Shown here: positions 7,553 to 14,755 of the stretch, piece after piece
How positions within the stretch are numbered: position 1 is the first letter of the stretch
Layout of the letters: each line of letters starts with the position of its first letter
Made by a program: the position numbers and the translations under genes
The notes under the pieces: model-generated
What the model saw: only the letters and a program-made list of their open reading frames with translations
Told to the model about the DNA's origin: nothing
The model's database searches: none
Assembly (NCBI GenBank): GCA_025464695.1
Contig: JAODNQ010000297.1
Span: 1-27,975, forward strand
Length of the DNA: 27,975 nucleotides
From: Frankiales bacterium
Lineage (GTDB): Bacteria > Actinomycetota > Actinomycetes > Mycobacteriales > SCTD01
Direction of reading: 5' to 3'

Positions 7553-7846
7553 GTGAGCGCCGTCGTCGTGCGACCGCACCTGCTGCTCGAGTACGTGCTG
7601 GCGCCGGACTACCTCGAGCGGCGGGCGTCGTTCCGGGAGCAGCACCTCGCCCACCTCGCCCAGCGCGACGACCTGGTGCTGGCGGGCGCGCTCGACACCG
7701 CGGAGCGGGCGCTGCTCGTGTTCCGGGAGAGCGACGTCGCGGCCGTCGAGGCCTTCGTGGCGGCCGACCCGTACGTGCAGCAGGGGCTGGTGACGCGCTG
7801 GACGGTCACACCGTGGAACGTCGTGGGGGGTGCTGCCGCCGGGTAG
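7553..7846 (+). CDS. YciI-like (YCII) family protein
   Basis: 97 residues from GTG 7553; an in-frame GTG at 7526 overlaps the aminotransferase stop by 4 bp and would add nine residues, so the start is open. The pattern HLLLEYVLAPDYLERRASFR, EQHLAHL, LVLAGAL, LLVF, VAAVEAFVAADPYV and RWTVTPWNVV is typical of YciI: a small alpha/beta ferredoxin-like fold with a conserved His (EQHLAHL) and an Asp (ADPYV). Roles in the family are varied and mostly unknown; some members have dehalogenase or muconolactone-isomerase-like folds. It is coupled to the aminotransferase and convergent with the GNAT gene. Confidence 0.85.
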   Translation: MSAVVVRPHLLLEYVLAPDYLERRASFREQHLAHLAQRDDLVLAGALDTAERALLVFRESDVAAVEAFVAADPYVQQGLVTRWTVTPWNVVGGAAAG

Positions 7847-7892
7847 TCGCGCGGTGGGAGCGGTGCCCGGGCTGCCGGTGGTCGCGCCGCGC

Positions 7893-8756
7893 TCAGGAGG
7901 GTGCGTCGTACTCCCAGCGGCGGTACTCCTCGGCCACGGTCATCCCCACCCCCTCGTAGAGCCGGCGCGCGGTCGCGTTCTCGCCGTCGACCGTCAGCGA
8001 CGTCGCGGACAGCCCGGCCGCGACGTCGCGTCGGAACACCTCCGCCAGCAGCGCCTGTGCCAGGCCCTGCCCCCGGGCCCACGCGTCGACCGCGAGCGTC
8101 GCGACGAAGCCCTCGCCGAGCCGGTTGCTCGTCGTGGCGACGCCCAGCAGGTGCCCCTCCCGGACGACGCACACGGCGTCGGAGCCGTCGGGGAAGGAGG
8201 ACGCGACCCACTGCTCGAGGGTGCGCGGGTGGCTGCCGGGGCTGCCGGCGAAGGCGCGCTGGACGAGTGCGTGGACCTCGATGAGGTCGCGGTCCACGAC
8301 GAGCGGCCGCAGCACGACGCCCTCCGGCCAGGGCTGGAACGGGAGGTCACCGTCGTGTGAGCGGCACAGGCGCCAGACGGTCCGGGCCGGCCGGAAGCCC
8401 GTGTCGGTCAGCGGCCCCGCGACCGGTCCGTCGGCCCGGGGACCGCTCCAGTGCACCAGGTGCCCGACACCACGCTCCTGGGCCTGCCGGAGCACGGCGG
8501 AGAGCAGCGCCCGGTGCAGCTCCGGGCGGCCGGGCTCGACCGCCGACTCGGCGTCGCCGTCCTCGCTGAGGTGCGCGTAACCGACGAGCCGTCCCTGCTC
8601 GCGGACGGCGGTGCACCACGTCGTCGGCTCCGCGAGGGGCGGGGCGACGTCGGTCGCCTCCGTCTGCGGCGCGCCGTACTCGACCGCGTCGAACACACGG
8701 AACAGGGCGAGGACGTCGTCGGCGTCAGGAGGGCCGGCGGGCGTCCAGGTGAGCAC
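7893..8756 (-). CDS. Tandem GNAT N-acetyltransferase (MshD-like layout)
   Basis: 287 residues with two GNAT modules. The N-terminal one (1-145) is degenerate. The C-terminal one (147-285) keeps the acetyl-CoA signature VATLAVDAWARGQGLAQALL (218-237) and the motif B region LTVDGENATARRLYEGVGM (254-272). Two tandem modules of about 290 residues are the layout of mycothiol synthase MshD, but specific MshD features are not convincing, so this is a GNAT of unknown substrate. The GTG at 8756 is chosen because it precedes the first strand (LTWTPAG); GAGGAT lies six bases upstream. It follows the MpaB-like gene by 29 bp on the same strand and is likely co-transcribed. Confidence 0.85.
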   Translation of the reverse strand: MLTWTPAGPPDADDVLALFRVFDAVEYGAPQTEATDVAPPLAEPTTWCTAVREQGRLVGYAHLSEDGDAESAVEPGRPELHRALLSAVLRQAQERGVGHLVHWSGPRADGPVAGPLTDTGFRPARTVWRLCRSHDGDLPFQPWPEGVVLRPLVVDRDLIEVHALVQRAFAGSPGSHPRTLEQWVASSFPDGSDAVCVVREGHLLGVATTSNRLGEGFVATLAVDAWARGQGLAQALLAEVFRRDVAAGLSATSLTVDGENATARRLYEGVGMTVAEEYRRWEYDAPS

Positions 8757-8785
8757 GGGTCGATCCTCGCGGGCGGCGCAACCGA

Positions 8786-9619
8786 CTAGAGGCCCAGCCG
8801 CTCCTTGGCCGCCGTGACGTGCGGCCCCTGCCGCAGGCCCTCGGGGACGACGAGGACGCCGCTGCGGAAGGCCATGCCCGCGGCCGTCGCGGCGAGGTCG
8901 CTCGTCGGGATCTGCGGGACCGCGTAGAGCCGGCGGGCCCAGGGCGGCAGCATCGCGGCGGCGGCGACGGCGAGGGCGGCCCACGCGGGGCGGGCCGGGG
9001 TGCCCAGCTGCACGAGGGCGGGCATCGGGGGCCACAGCACGAACAGGGCCGCCCGGCGGGCCTCCGCCGTCACCCGGAGCTCGGGCTGGACGTCCGCGAA
9101 GTACTGCGCCACCTCGTCGACGCTGCCCGGGACGTCGTCGGGGTCGAGCCCGACGAGGGACGCCTGCAGGGTCTGCTCGCCGTAGTAGCGGTCCTGCTCC
9201 TCGCGGGTGAGGCGCAGGCCGCAGCGCAGCGCCGTCGACAGGAACGACTCGACCTCGACGCAGTGCACCCAGCGCAGGAGCTCCGGGTCGTTCACCCGGT
9301 ACGGCGTGCCGGACTCCGGCTCGGTGCCGGAGAGCTTCCAGTGGATGCCGCGCACCTTGGCCGCGGCGATCCGGGCCTCGCGGGTGGTGCCGAACGTGGT
9401 GATCCCGACGTAGTCGGCGGTCCGGAAGAGGCGGCCCCAGGGGTCCTGCCGGAAGTCGCTGTGCTGCGCGACCCCGGCCATGGCGAGCGGGTGCACCGCC
9501 TGCAGCAGCAGAGCGCGGAGCCCCGCGATCGCCATGGAGGGGTCGGCGTGCACGCGCCAGGTGACGCTGTCGGGCCCGAACAGGCCCGGGTCGGGGTCGA
9601 GGGACAGGGCCGAGGTCAC
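8786..9619 (-). CDS. Oxygenase MpaB family / DUF2236 protein
   Basis: 277 residues from GTG 9619, which gives VTSALSLDPDPGLFGPDSVTWRVH, the usual start of this family. Conserved blocks: TWRVHADPS (20-28), LLLQAVHPLAMAGVAQHS (37-54), DPWGRLFRTADYV (59-71), TTFGT, VRGIHWKLSG (89-98) and LLRWVHCVEVESFL (114-127). The family includes the fungal MpaB oxygenase, and latex-clearing protein Lcp shares the DUF2236 fold with a b-type heme held by histidine; H43, H93 and H119 are candidate ligands here. The substrate is unknown. A hydrophobic stretch at about 213-235 could contact membrane. The gene is divergent from an ABM heme oxygenase-like gene, separated by 53 bp. Confidence 0.9.
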   Translation of the reverse strand: MTSALSLDPDPGLFGPDSVTWRVHADPSMAIAGLRALLLQAVHPLAMAGVAQHSDFRQDPWGRLFRTADYVGITTFGTTREARIAAAKVRGIHWKLSGTEPESGTPYRVNDPELLRWVHCVEVESFLSTALRCGLRLTREEQDRYYGEQTLQASLVGLDPDDVPGSVDEVAQYFADVQPELRVTAEARRAALFVLWPPMPALVQLGTPARPAWAALAVAAAAMLPPWARRLYAVPQIPTSDLAATAAGMAFRSGVLVVPEGLRQGPHVTAAKERLGL

Positions 9620-9672
9620 CCGTCCACGGTGCCACGTGCGCGGGCCGGGCACACCCCGGGGAGGATGAGGGC
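9620..9672 (-). promoter_or_regulatory. Divergent promoter region, MpaB-like / ABM genes
   Basis: This 53-bp spacer must carry both 5' regions. On the minus strand CACCGT ends six bases before the GTG at 9619. On the plus strand GGGGAGG and GAGGG precede the ATG at 9673. A CACGTG palindrome lies inside GGTGCCACGTGCGC and could be a shared operator, which is speculative. Confidence 0.35.
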
Positions 9673-10008
9673 ATGAGCTACGTCGCGATCAACGTCCTGA
9701 CCGTCCCCGAGGGCGCCGGCGCCACGCTGGAGGAGCGGTTCGCCGCCCGCCAGGGCGCCGTCGACAGCGCCCCGGGCTTCGAGCACTTCGAGCTGCTGCG
9801 CCCGCTCGAGGGCACCAGCGACTACCTCGTCTACACGCGCTGGCGCTCCGAGGCCGACTTCACGGCGTGGCGGGAGTCGCAGGCGTTCGGCCAGGGTCAC
9901 GCCCAGGCGAGCGGCCGGCCCGAGGGCGTGCGACCGGCTGCGACCGGCAGCACGATCTGGGCCTTCGAGGTGGCGCAGCAGTCCGACGGGGCAGGAGCCA
10001 CGGCATGA
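9673..10008 (+). CDS. ABM-domain heme-degrading monooxygenase, MhuD/IsdG-like
   Basis: 111 residues, one antibiotic-biosynthesis-monooxygenase (ferredoxin-like, dimeric) domain. The catalytic trio of IsdG/MhuD enzymes is in register: N7 (YVAINVL), W66 (DFTAWRES) and H76 (GQGHAQA), nearly the same numbering as N7, W66 and H75 of mycobacterial MhuD. That supports heme cleavage and iron release in the cytosol rather than a generic ABM role. A disordered Ala/Gly tail follows about residue 100. It overlaps the next small gene by 4 bp (ATGA) and is divergent from the MpaB-like gene. The product type (mycobilin, staphylobilin or biliverdin) cannot be read from sequence. Confidence 0.9.
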   Translation: MSYVAINVLTVPEGAGATLEERFAARQGAVDSAPGFEHFELLRPLEGTSDYLVYTRWRSEADFTAWRESQAFGQGHAQASGRPEGVRPAATGSTIWAFEVAQQSDGAGATA

Positions 10009-10151
10009 GCGAGCAGACGCACGAGGAGATCCCCGGCATCCCCACCACGGACCCGGGTGCCCAGCAGGAGCCGGGCCAGGGCGAGCAGACGCCGGAGGAG
10101 CAGGGCACGCTGCCGCCGGAGCACCCGGACGGCGAGCCCGGCTTCGCCTGA
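10005..10151 (+). CDS. Small acidic disordered protein, hypothetical
   Basis: 48 residues from an ATG that overlaps the upstream stop (ATGA), with a good GCAGGAG ribosome site. It is composed almost entirely of Glu, Gln, Pro, Gly, Asp and Thr (TDPGAQQEPGQGEQTPEEQG), with no Cys, Trp, Tyr or hydrophobic core, so it is expected to be unfolded. The coupling to the heme oxygenase gene is the best evidence that it is translated. No family is recognised; such short acidic ORFs are common and often unconserved. Confidence 0.6.
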   Translation: MSEQTHEEIPGIPTTDPGAQQEPGQGEQTPEEQGTLPPEHPDGEPGFA

Positions 10152-10152
10152 C

Positions 10153-10186
10153 CCCGCCGCGCCTGGGCCAGGTGCGCTCTGGCGGG
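10153..10186. terminator. Bidirectional terminator hairpin
   Basis: Outer arms CCCGCC / GGCGGG enclose an inner stem made of GCG-CCTG, a GGC loop, CAGG and CGC with small bulges. It fills the 40-bp gap between two converging transcription units and would work for both strands. Confidence 0.6.
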
Positions 10187-10191
10187 ACGGC

Positions 10192-11022
10192 TCAGGCGTA
10201 GAAGCGCAGCAGTGCCGCGACGGTGTCGGGCGCGTTCTCGACGGCCGGTGAGTGCGCCGCACCGGGAACGACGACGTGCTCCGCCCCGAGCCGCTGCGCC
10301 ATGTCGGCCTGCGCCTCCGGGGTCCAGGCGTCGTCGTCCGCGCCGTGCAGGACCAGGGTCCGGGGGGCGACCGCGGCCAGGTCGGCGACGCGGTCGGGCT
10401 CGCCGAGCAGCGCGTCGCCCATGGCGAGCAGGCCGGTCTGGCTGCCGGCGAGGAAGCGCGCGCGCAGGAAGTCGCGGAGGTCGGCGCCCATCGCCTGGGC
10501 CCGCGGGTCATCGGCCTCCACCGCCTCGACGGCGTCCCGGACGGCAGGCAGCCCGCCCTGCTCCACCAGCGGCCGCAGGAACTGCATCATGTCCGCCCGG
10601 TTGCCGCCCAGGGCGCCCGGGCCGCTGCTCATCAGCACGAGCGAGGAGAAGGTGCCCGGGTCCTGCAGCACCGCCGCCCGGGACACCAGACCGCCGAAGC
10701 TGTGGCCGAGCAGGTGGACGGGAGCGGCGAGGGAGCGGGCGGCCTCGAGCAGGTGCGCGCCGAGCGCCTCGACCGTGTAGGCGTCGTCGTCGTCGGGCCC
10801 GGGCGACTCGTACTGACCGCGCTGGTCGACCGCGACCGCCCGCAGCCCGGCGGCAGCCAGCGGCGGCAGCAGCAGGCGGAAGTCCTCCTTGCTGCCGGTG
10901 TAGCCGGGGACGAGCAGCACCGTTGCGCGGGCCCCGCCGTCGGGCTCCTGCACGTGGGCGGCCAGCGGGCCGGACGGCAGGTCGAGGACGGTCGGGCGGG
11001 CACCGGGGGGCAGCAGGCTCAC
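10192..11022 (-). CDS. Alpha/beta hydrolase (serine hydrolase)
   Basis: 276 residues with a standard alpha/beta-hydrolase core. The oxyanion-hole region is LLVPGYTGSKED (36-47), followed by AVAVDQRGQYES (62-73). The nucleophile is S108 in LLGHSFGG. The acid is D229-D231 in LVLHGADDDAWTP, and the histidine is H257 in VPGAAHSPAVENAP. A helical lid lies at about 140-200 (ADMMQFL, LRDFLRARFLAGSQTG). No signal peptide is seen, so it is cytosolic. The GTG start is preceded by TAGGCT at -8, suggesting a leaderless transcript. The substrate is unknown; esterase, lactonase and epoxide-hydrolase relatives look alike at this level. Confidence 0.9.
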   Translation of the reverse strand: MSLLPPGARPTVLDLPSGPLAAHVQEPDGGARATVLLVPGYTGSKEDFRLLLPPLAAAGLRAVAVDQRGQYESPGPDDDDAYTVEALGAHLLEAARSLAAPVHLLGHSFGGLVSRAAVLQDPGTFSSLVLMSSGPGALGGNRADMMQFLRPLVEQGGLPAVRDAVEAVEADDPRAQAMGADLRDFLRARFLAGSQTGLLAMGDALLGEPDRVADLAAVAPRTLVLHGADDDAWTPEAQADMAQRLGAEHVVVPGAAHSPAVENAPDTVAALLRFYA

Positions 11023-11030
11023 GGACGTCG

Positions 11031-11036
11031 AGCCTA
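11031..11036 (-). promoter_or_regulatory. Candidate -10 element for the alpha/beta hydrolase
   Basis: On the minus strand TAGGCT (TANNNT) ends 8 nt before the GTG at 11022. No Shine-Dalgarno lies between them. No clear -35 is seen. Confidence 0.4.
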
Positions 11037-11152
11037 GGCGCGCCGCGCGCGGACGGTGTGCTGGGCCGGATCAGTGCGGGACCGGTGGCGGCGAGGGGGT
11101 GCGACCAGCGCGGGACCGGCGGAGGGCCTTCCCGGGCGCCAGCGCCGGGCGA

Positions 11153-11218
11153 GCTCAGCGCTGGACGGGCTGAGCGCGCGACGGATCCAGCGCTGGACGG
11201 GCTCAGCGCTGGACGGGG
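11153..11218 (+). repeat. Three copies of a CAGCGCTGGACGGG sequence at a gene 3' end
   Basis: GCTCAGCGCTGGACGGG occurs at 11153 and again at 11201, and CCAGCGCTGGACGGGCT at 11187. The last copy encodes the final codons and stop (PVQR-stop) of the metallophosphoesterase on the minus strand. The other two lie just beyond that stop, so the gene's 3' end appears to have been duplicated outward. The unit contains the palindrome AGCGCT. Two further related pairs (GCGGGACCGG and similar) occur at about 11075-11120. Confidence 0.6.
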
Positions 11219-11700
11219 ACGAGCGCGACGTCGGACACGACGCCGTCGTCGAGCTGCAGCGTCATGAGCGTGCACACCGGCTGCCGGCGCCGGTCGGTCG
11301 GGGAGCCCGGGTTGAGCAGGCGCATGCCGCCCGGGGAGACGGTGTCCCACGGGATGTGGCTGTGGCCGAAGACGAGCAGGTCGACGCCCGGGTGGGCGGC
11401 GTCGGCGCGACGCTCCCGGCCGGCCGACGCGCCCGTCTCGTGCACGACGGCGACCTGGACGCCGGCGAGCTCAGCCCGGGCCACCTCGGGCAGCCGGGCA
11501 CGCAGGGCGGGCCCGTCGTTGTTGCCCCAGCAGGCCAGCAGCCGGGCCGCCCGCGCCTCGAGGAGGTCGAGCAGCCCGACGTCGACCCAGTCACCCGCGT
11601 GGACGACGACGTCGGCGCGGGCGACCTCGTCCCACACCTGCGGCGGGAGGTCCTTCGCCCGTCGGGGCACGTGGGTGTCGGCCAGCAGGAGCAGGCGCAC
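11203..11700 (-). CDS. YfcE-type calcineurin-like metallophosphoesterase
   Basis: 165 residues, the compact phosphodiesterase size (YfcE/MJ0936 group). Metal ligands are complete: D8 and H10 (ADTH), D37 (HAGDW), N61 (WGNND), H87 (VVHE), and H113 and H115 (FGHSHIP). Relatives are manganese-dependent phosphodiesterases with broad in vitro activity; the physiological substrate is unknown. It lies two bases downstream of the DEAD-box helicase stop on the same strand, so it is almost certainly in that transcript, which hints at an RNA or nucleotide link (inference). The last codons lie inside a repeated 3'-end sequence. Confidence 0.93.
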   Translation of the reverse strand: MRLLLLADTHVPRRAKDLPPQVWDEVARADVVVHAGDWVDVGLLDLLEARAARLLACWGNNDGPALRARLPEVARAELAGVQVAVVHETGASAGRERRADAAHPGVDLLVFGHSHIPWDTVSPGGMRLLNPGSPTDRRRQPVCTLMTLQLDDGVVSDVALVPVQR

Positions 11701-11702
11701 GG

Positions 11703-13307
11703 CTACTCCGCGGGAGCACTCTCGCCGGAGGCCTCGGCACCGTCGCCGGCGCCCTTGCCGCGGCCACGTCCGCCACGACGACGGCGCTTGCGGGCCTCGC
11801 CCTCGGCGGCCGGGCTGTCGCCCTCGGGGTCGGCGGTGGGCGCCTCCCCGGCGACGGCCGCGAGGGCGGCACCGGCGCCGCGGGTGCGCTGACGCGTGCT
11901 GCTGCTGCGCTTGGGGAGCACGGGGGCGTCGTCCTCGACCGGGGCGTCGGCGCTGCGACCCCGCCCGCCGTCACGACCGCCGTCGCGACCGCTGTCCCGC
12001 CCGCCGTCACGGCCGGTGCGCGCGGCCGGCTTGCGGCGCCCGGTCTCGCCGACGTCCTCGAGCACCTCGGCGTCCAGGCCCTCCCGGGTGCGGGACGCGC
12101 GGGGAAGCCGGCCGGTGATGCCCTCGGGGATCGACAGGTCGGTGAACAGGTGCTTGCTGCTGCTGTAGGTCTCGACCGGCTCGGCGAACGGCAGGTCGAG
12201 GGCCTTGTTGATCAGGCCCCACTTGGGGATGTCGTCCCAGTCGACGAACGTGACCGCGACGCCCTTGGCGCCGGCGCGGCCGGTGCGGCCGATGCGGTGC
12301 AGGAAGGTGCTCTCCTCGTCGGGGCACTGGTAGTTCACGACGTGCGTGACGTCCTGGACGTCGATGCCGCGGGCGGCGACGTCGGTCGCGACCAGGACGT
12401 CGATCTTGCCGCTGCGGAAGGCGCGCAGGGCCTGCTCGCGGGCGCCCTGGCCGAGGTCGCCGTGCACGGCGGCGGCCGCGAAGCCGCGCTCCTCGAGCTC
12501 GAGGGCGACCTTGTCGCACGTGCGCTTGGTGCGGCAGAAGACCATGGTCAGGCCGCGGCCCTCGGCCTGCAGGATCCGGGCCAGGACCTCGACCTTGTCC
12601 ATCGCGTGGGCGCGGTAGACGTAGATCGCGGTGTCCGGGACGGTGCGCTTGGCGTCCGCCTCCTCGGCCCGGATGTGGGTCGGCTGCGTCATGAAGCGGC
12701 GCGCCATGGTCACGACCGGGCCGGGCATGGTGGCCGAGAACAGCATCGTCTGCCGCTCGGTGGGGAGCTGCTCGAGGATGCGCTCGACGTCGGGCAGGAA
12801 GCCGAGGTCGAGCATCTCGTCGGCCTCGTCGAGGACGAGGACCCGCACCTGCGACAGGTCGAGGTGACCCTGGCGGGCGAGGTCGAGCAGGCGGCCCGGG
12901 GTGCCGACGACGACGTCGACGCCCTTCTTGAGCGCCTCGACCTGGGGCTCGAAGGCCCGGCCGCCGTAGATCGTCTGCACCCGGACCTTGCGGACGCTGC
13001 CCGCGGTCTCGAGGTCGCGGGCGACCTGGACGCAGAGCTCGCGGGTCGGGACGACGACCAGGGCCTGCGGGGTGCCCGAGCCGCCCTCGTCCTTGCTCTT
13101 GACGCGCTGCAGCAGGGGGACGCCGAAGCCGAGCGTCTTGCCGGTGCCGGTGCGGGCCTGCCCGATGAGGTCCTGGCCCGCGAGGGCGATCGGCAGGGTC
13201 ATGGTCTGGATGGCGAACGGAGAGGTGATGCCGGCGGCGGCCAGCGCCTGGACGGTCTCGGGGAGGACGCCGAGGGCGGCGAACCCGTTCTGCTCTGCTG
13301 TGGTCAC
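11703..13307 (-). CDS. DEAD-box ATP-dependent RNA helicase
   Basis: 534 residues from GTG 13307. Motifs in order: Q motif FAIQ (31-34), Walker A ARTGTGKT (51-58), PTREL (87-91), TPGR (136-139), DEAD 160-163, SAT (191-193), then in the second RecA domain VFCRTK, VHGD (281-284), ATDVAARGID and HRIGRTGRAG (337-346). The C-terminal 110 residues are low complexity, with an RGG-like segment of GRDGG/GRDSG units (432-450), acidic linkers and a Lys/Arg-rich patch RKRRRRGGRGRGKG, which probably binds RNA without sequence preference. The role is RNA remodelling, as in cold-shock response, ribosome assembly or degradosome function. An upstream in-frame extension to 13439 was rejected: it lacks family similarity. 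A long structured leader precedes the start. Confidence 0.95.
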   Translation of the reverse strand: MTTAEQNGFAALGVLPETVQALAAAGITSPFAIQTMTLPIALAGQDLIGQARTGTGKTLGFGVPLLQRVKSKDEGGSGTPQALVVVPTRELCVQVARDLETAGSVRKVRVQTIYGGRAFEPQVEALKKGVDVVVGTPGRLLDLARQGHLDLSQVRVLVLDEADEMLDLGFLPDVERILEQLPTERQTMLFSATMPGPVVTMARRFMTQPTHIRAEEADAKRTVPDTAIYVYRAHAMDKVEVLARILQAEGRGLTMVFCRTKRTCDKVALELEERGFAAAAVHGDLGQGAREQALRAFRSGKIDVLVATDVAARGIDVQDVTHVVNYQCPDEESTFLHRIGRTGRAGAKGVAVTFVDWDDIPKWGLINKALDLPFAEPVETYSSSKHLFTDLSIPEGITGRLPRASRTREGLDAEVLEDVGETGRRKPAARTGRDGGRDSGRDGGRDGGRGRSADAPVEDDAPVLPKRSSSTRQRTRGAGAALAAVAGEAPTADPEGDSPAAEGEARKRRRRGGRGRGKGAGDGAEASGESAPAE

Positions 13308-13475
13308 GTGGGGAGTGCCTCTCGATGCCGCGCCGACCACGGCAGGAGGGGGCTGGCACAGCGGCTCAGCGGCCGCCCTGCGTGGTTCCGCAGAGCGGTG
13401 CGAGCCGGCCGGCGCCCCGCGAGGGGGGTCCGCGCACACGGTGCGGGAGGGCGTGTGCCGACCCGTCTGGTGCTG
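13308..13475 (-). promoter_or_regulatory. Structured 5' leader of the helicase gene
   Basis: If transcription starts just downstream of the TAGTCT hexamer, the helicase mRNA carries roughly 160 untranslated bases. These contain a 7-bp stem GCACACG / CGTGTGC (13434-13440 and 13452-13458), a CCCC/GGGG stem-loop near 13415-13426 and other GC-rich inverted repeats. DEAD-box helicase genes are known in several bacteria to be autoregulated through long leaders, so this may be an autoregulatory RNA. That is inference from position and folding only. Confidence 0.35.
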
Positions 13476-13492
13476 AGACTACCGGCTACCCT
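13476..13492. promoter_or_regulatory. Overlapping divergent -10 elements (helicase / ferritin-like)
   Basis: On the minus strand TAGTCT (13481 to 13476) and on the plus strand TACCCT (13487-13492) both fit TANNNT and are separated by only five bases, placing two back-to-back promoters on the same DNA. The -35 regions are unconvincing. The predicted ferritin-like leader is about 60 nt. Confidence 0.35.
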
Positions 13493-13559
13493 GCGCCCGC
13501 TCCGGCTGCGCCACGACGGCAGCTCCACCCGACCGGAGCCGACGAGAGGACCGCGACGC

Positions 13560-14210
13560 ATGGCCGCCACGCTCGACCCCTCGACCGTCGACCTGCTGGG
13601 GGTGCTCGCCTACGGCGAGCTGACCGCGTTCGAGCGGCTGGCCAGCGACGCGCAGTACGCCCCGACGGTCGCCGACAAGGCCGCCCTCGGGGGCATGGCC
13701 GTGGCGGAGTTCGGCCACTTCCGGCAGCTGCGCGACTTCCTCGCCGCCGCGGGCGTGGACCCCGAGGAGGCGATGGCGCCGTTCGTCGCCTCGCTCGACG
13801 CCTTCCACCTGGCGACGCTCCCGAACGACTGGCTCGAGGGTCTGATCAAGGCCTACATCGGCGAAGGCCTGGCCACCGACTTCTACCGGGAGGTGGCCGA
13901 GCGGGTCGCCGACCCGGAGGCCCGGGCCCTGGTGCTCGAGGTGCTGGCCGACACCGGTCAGGCCGAGTTCACCGTGGCGCGCGTGCGGGAGGCGGTCGAG
14001 GCCGACCCGTCGGTGGCCGGGCGGCTGGCCCTGTGGGGACGACGGCTCGTCGGCGAGGCGATCATCGAGGCGCAGCGGGTCGCGGTCGAGCGGGACGCCC
14101 TGACCGAGCTGCTCGTGGGCAGCGGCGACCTCGCCGGGATCGCGCGGCTGCTGACCCGCCTGACGGACCGGCACACCGAGCGGATGGCCGCCCTCGGCAT
14201 GCAGAGCTGA
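13560..14210 (+). CDS. Ferritin-like diiron protein, MiaE_2 family
   Basis: 216 residues, an all-helical ferritin-like domain. Candidate diiron ligands are E20 (YGELTAFERL), E50 and H53 (AEFGHFRQL, the ExxH pair), E103 (YIGEGLATDFY) and E136 (DTGQAEFTV). In Pfam terms it resembles MiaE_2, named for tRNA ms2io6A hydroxylase, although actinobacterial members have no proven tRNA substrate. The ATG at 13560 follows AGAGGACC. The gene is divergent from the DEAD-box helicase, a pairing that recurs in actinobacteria, and may share its regulation. It is followed by a long non-coding repeat region rather than another plus-strand gene. Confidence 0.88.
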   Translation: MAATLDPSTVDLLGVLAYGELTAFERLASDAQYAPTVADKAALGGMAVAEFGHFRQLRDFLAAAGVDPEEAMAPFVASLDAFHLATLPNDWLEGLIKAYIGEGLATDFYREVAERVADPEARALVLEVLADTGQAEFTVARVREAVEADPSVAGRLALWGRRLVGEAIIEAQRVAVERDALTELLVGSGDLAGIARLLTRLTDRHTERMAALGMQS

Positions 14211-14470
14211 GCCGGGCGCGGAGCTGGGCCGGGCGCAGGGGGGAGCGGGGCGCGGAGCTGCGACGGGGCGACCGCCACGACGGGCCGGCGGTCGGTCAGT
14301 CGGTCAGTCGGCCGGTTGGGTAGTCAGAACGAGGCGTCGGGGCGTGCATCGCCCATCGCCCCGGGCGGGTCGGGGCGCCCACCGCCGGCGCCGCCGCGGG
14401 CAGCAGGGTCGTGGCGCGAGGCCGCGGGCTCGTCGGCCACTCGAAGCCGCGGTTCCTGTCGCGACGCGCC
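14211..14470. other. Non-coding GC-rich spacer before the tandem repeats
   Basis: No supportable gene. Short internal duplications are visible: GGGCGCGGAGCTG occurs twice at 14215-14270, and GTCGGTCA is tandem at about 14291-14306. Open frames crossing it in both directions lack family similarity and have Arg/Pro/Ala-rich compositions typical of chance GC-rich frames. Confidence 0.6.
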
Positions 14471-14721
14471 GGCGTGTCGCGACGTCGACGCCGGTCTCGA
14501 CCGGCAGACCGGCTCCGCCCGGCGTGTCGCGACGTCGACGCCGGTCTCGGCCGCCGGACCGGCTCCGCCCGGCGTGCCGCGACGTCGACGCCGCGTCTCG
14601 GCCGCCGGACCCGCGCCGCCCGGCGTATGGCGACGTCGACGCCGGTCTCGTCCATCGGACCGGCTCCGCCCGGCGTGTCGCGACGTCGACGCCGGTCTCG
14701 TCCGCCGGACCGGCGCCGCTC
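14471..14721 (+). repeat. Five tandem 50-bp repeats with internal inverted repeats
   Basis: Units at 14471-14520, 14521-14570, 14571-14621, 14622-14671 and 14672-14721 start GGCGTGTCGCGACGTCGACG and end near CCGGCTCCGCCC, with only a few differences between copies. Units 1, 2, 4 and 5 contain perfect arms CCGGTC / GACCGG around about 10 bases; unit 3 has altered arms but can still pair GTC/GAC and CGC/GCG. Each unit also has the palindromes TCGCGA, GACGTC and GTCGAC. A 50-bp period shifts frame each unit, so it is not a protein repeat. It lies between convergent genes. Confidence 0.9.
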
Positions 14722-14755
14722 GGCCGACGCAGGGCAGACAAGCCCCCGGACAGCA

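Noticed and set aside
13308..13439. 44-residue N-terminal extension of the DEAD-box helicase
   Set aside because: No similarity to helicase N-termini and Arg/Pro/Ala-rich; GTG at 13307 begins just before the Q-motif region.
14471..14721. CRISPR array
   Set aside because: Units are contiguous with no unique spacers, and no cas genes are present; the RecB-like protein at 4897 is not beside cas1/cas2.
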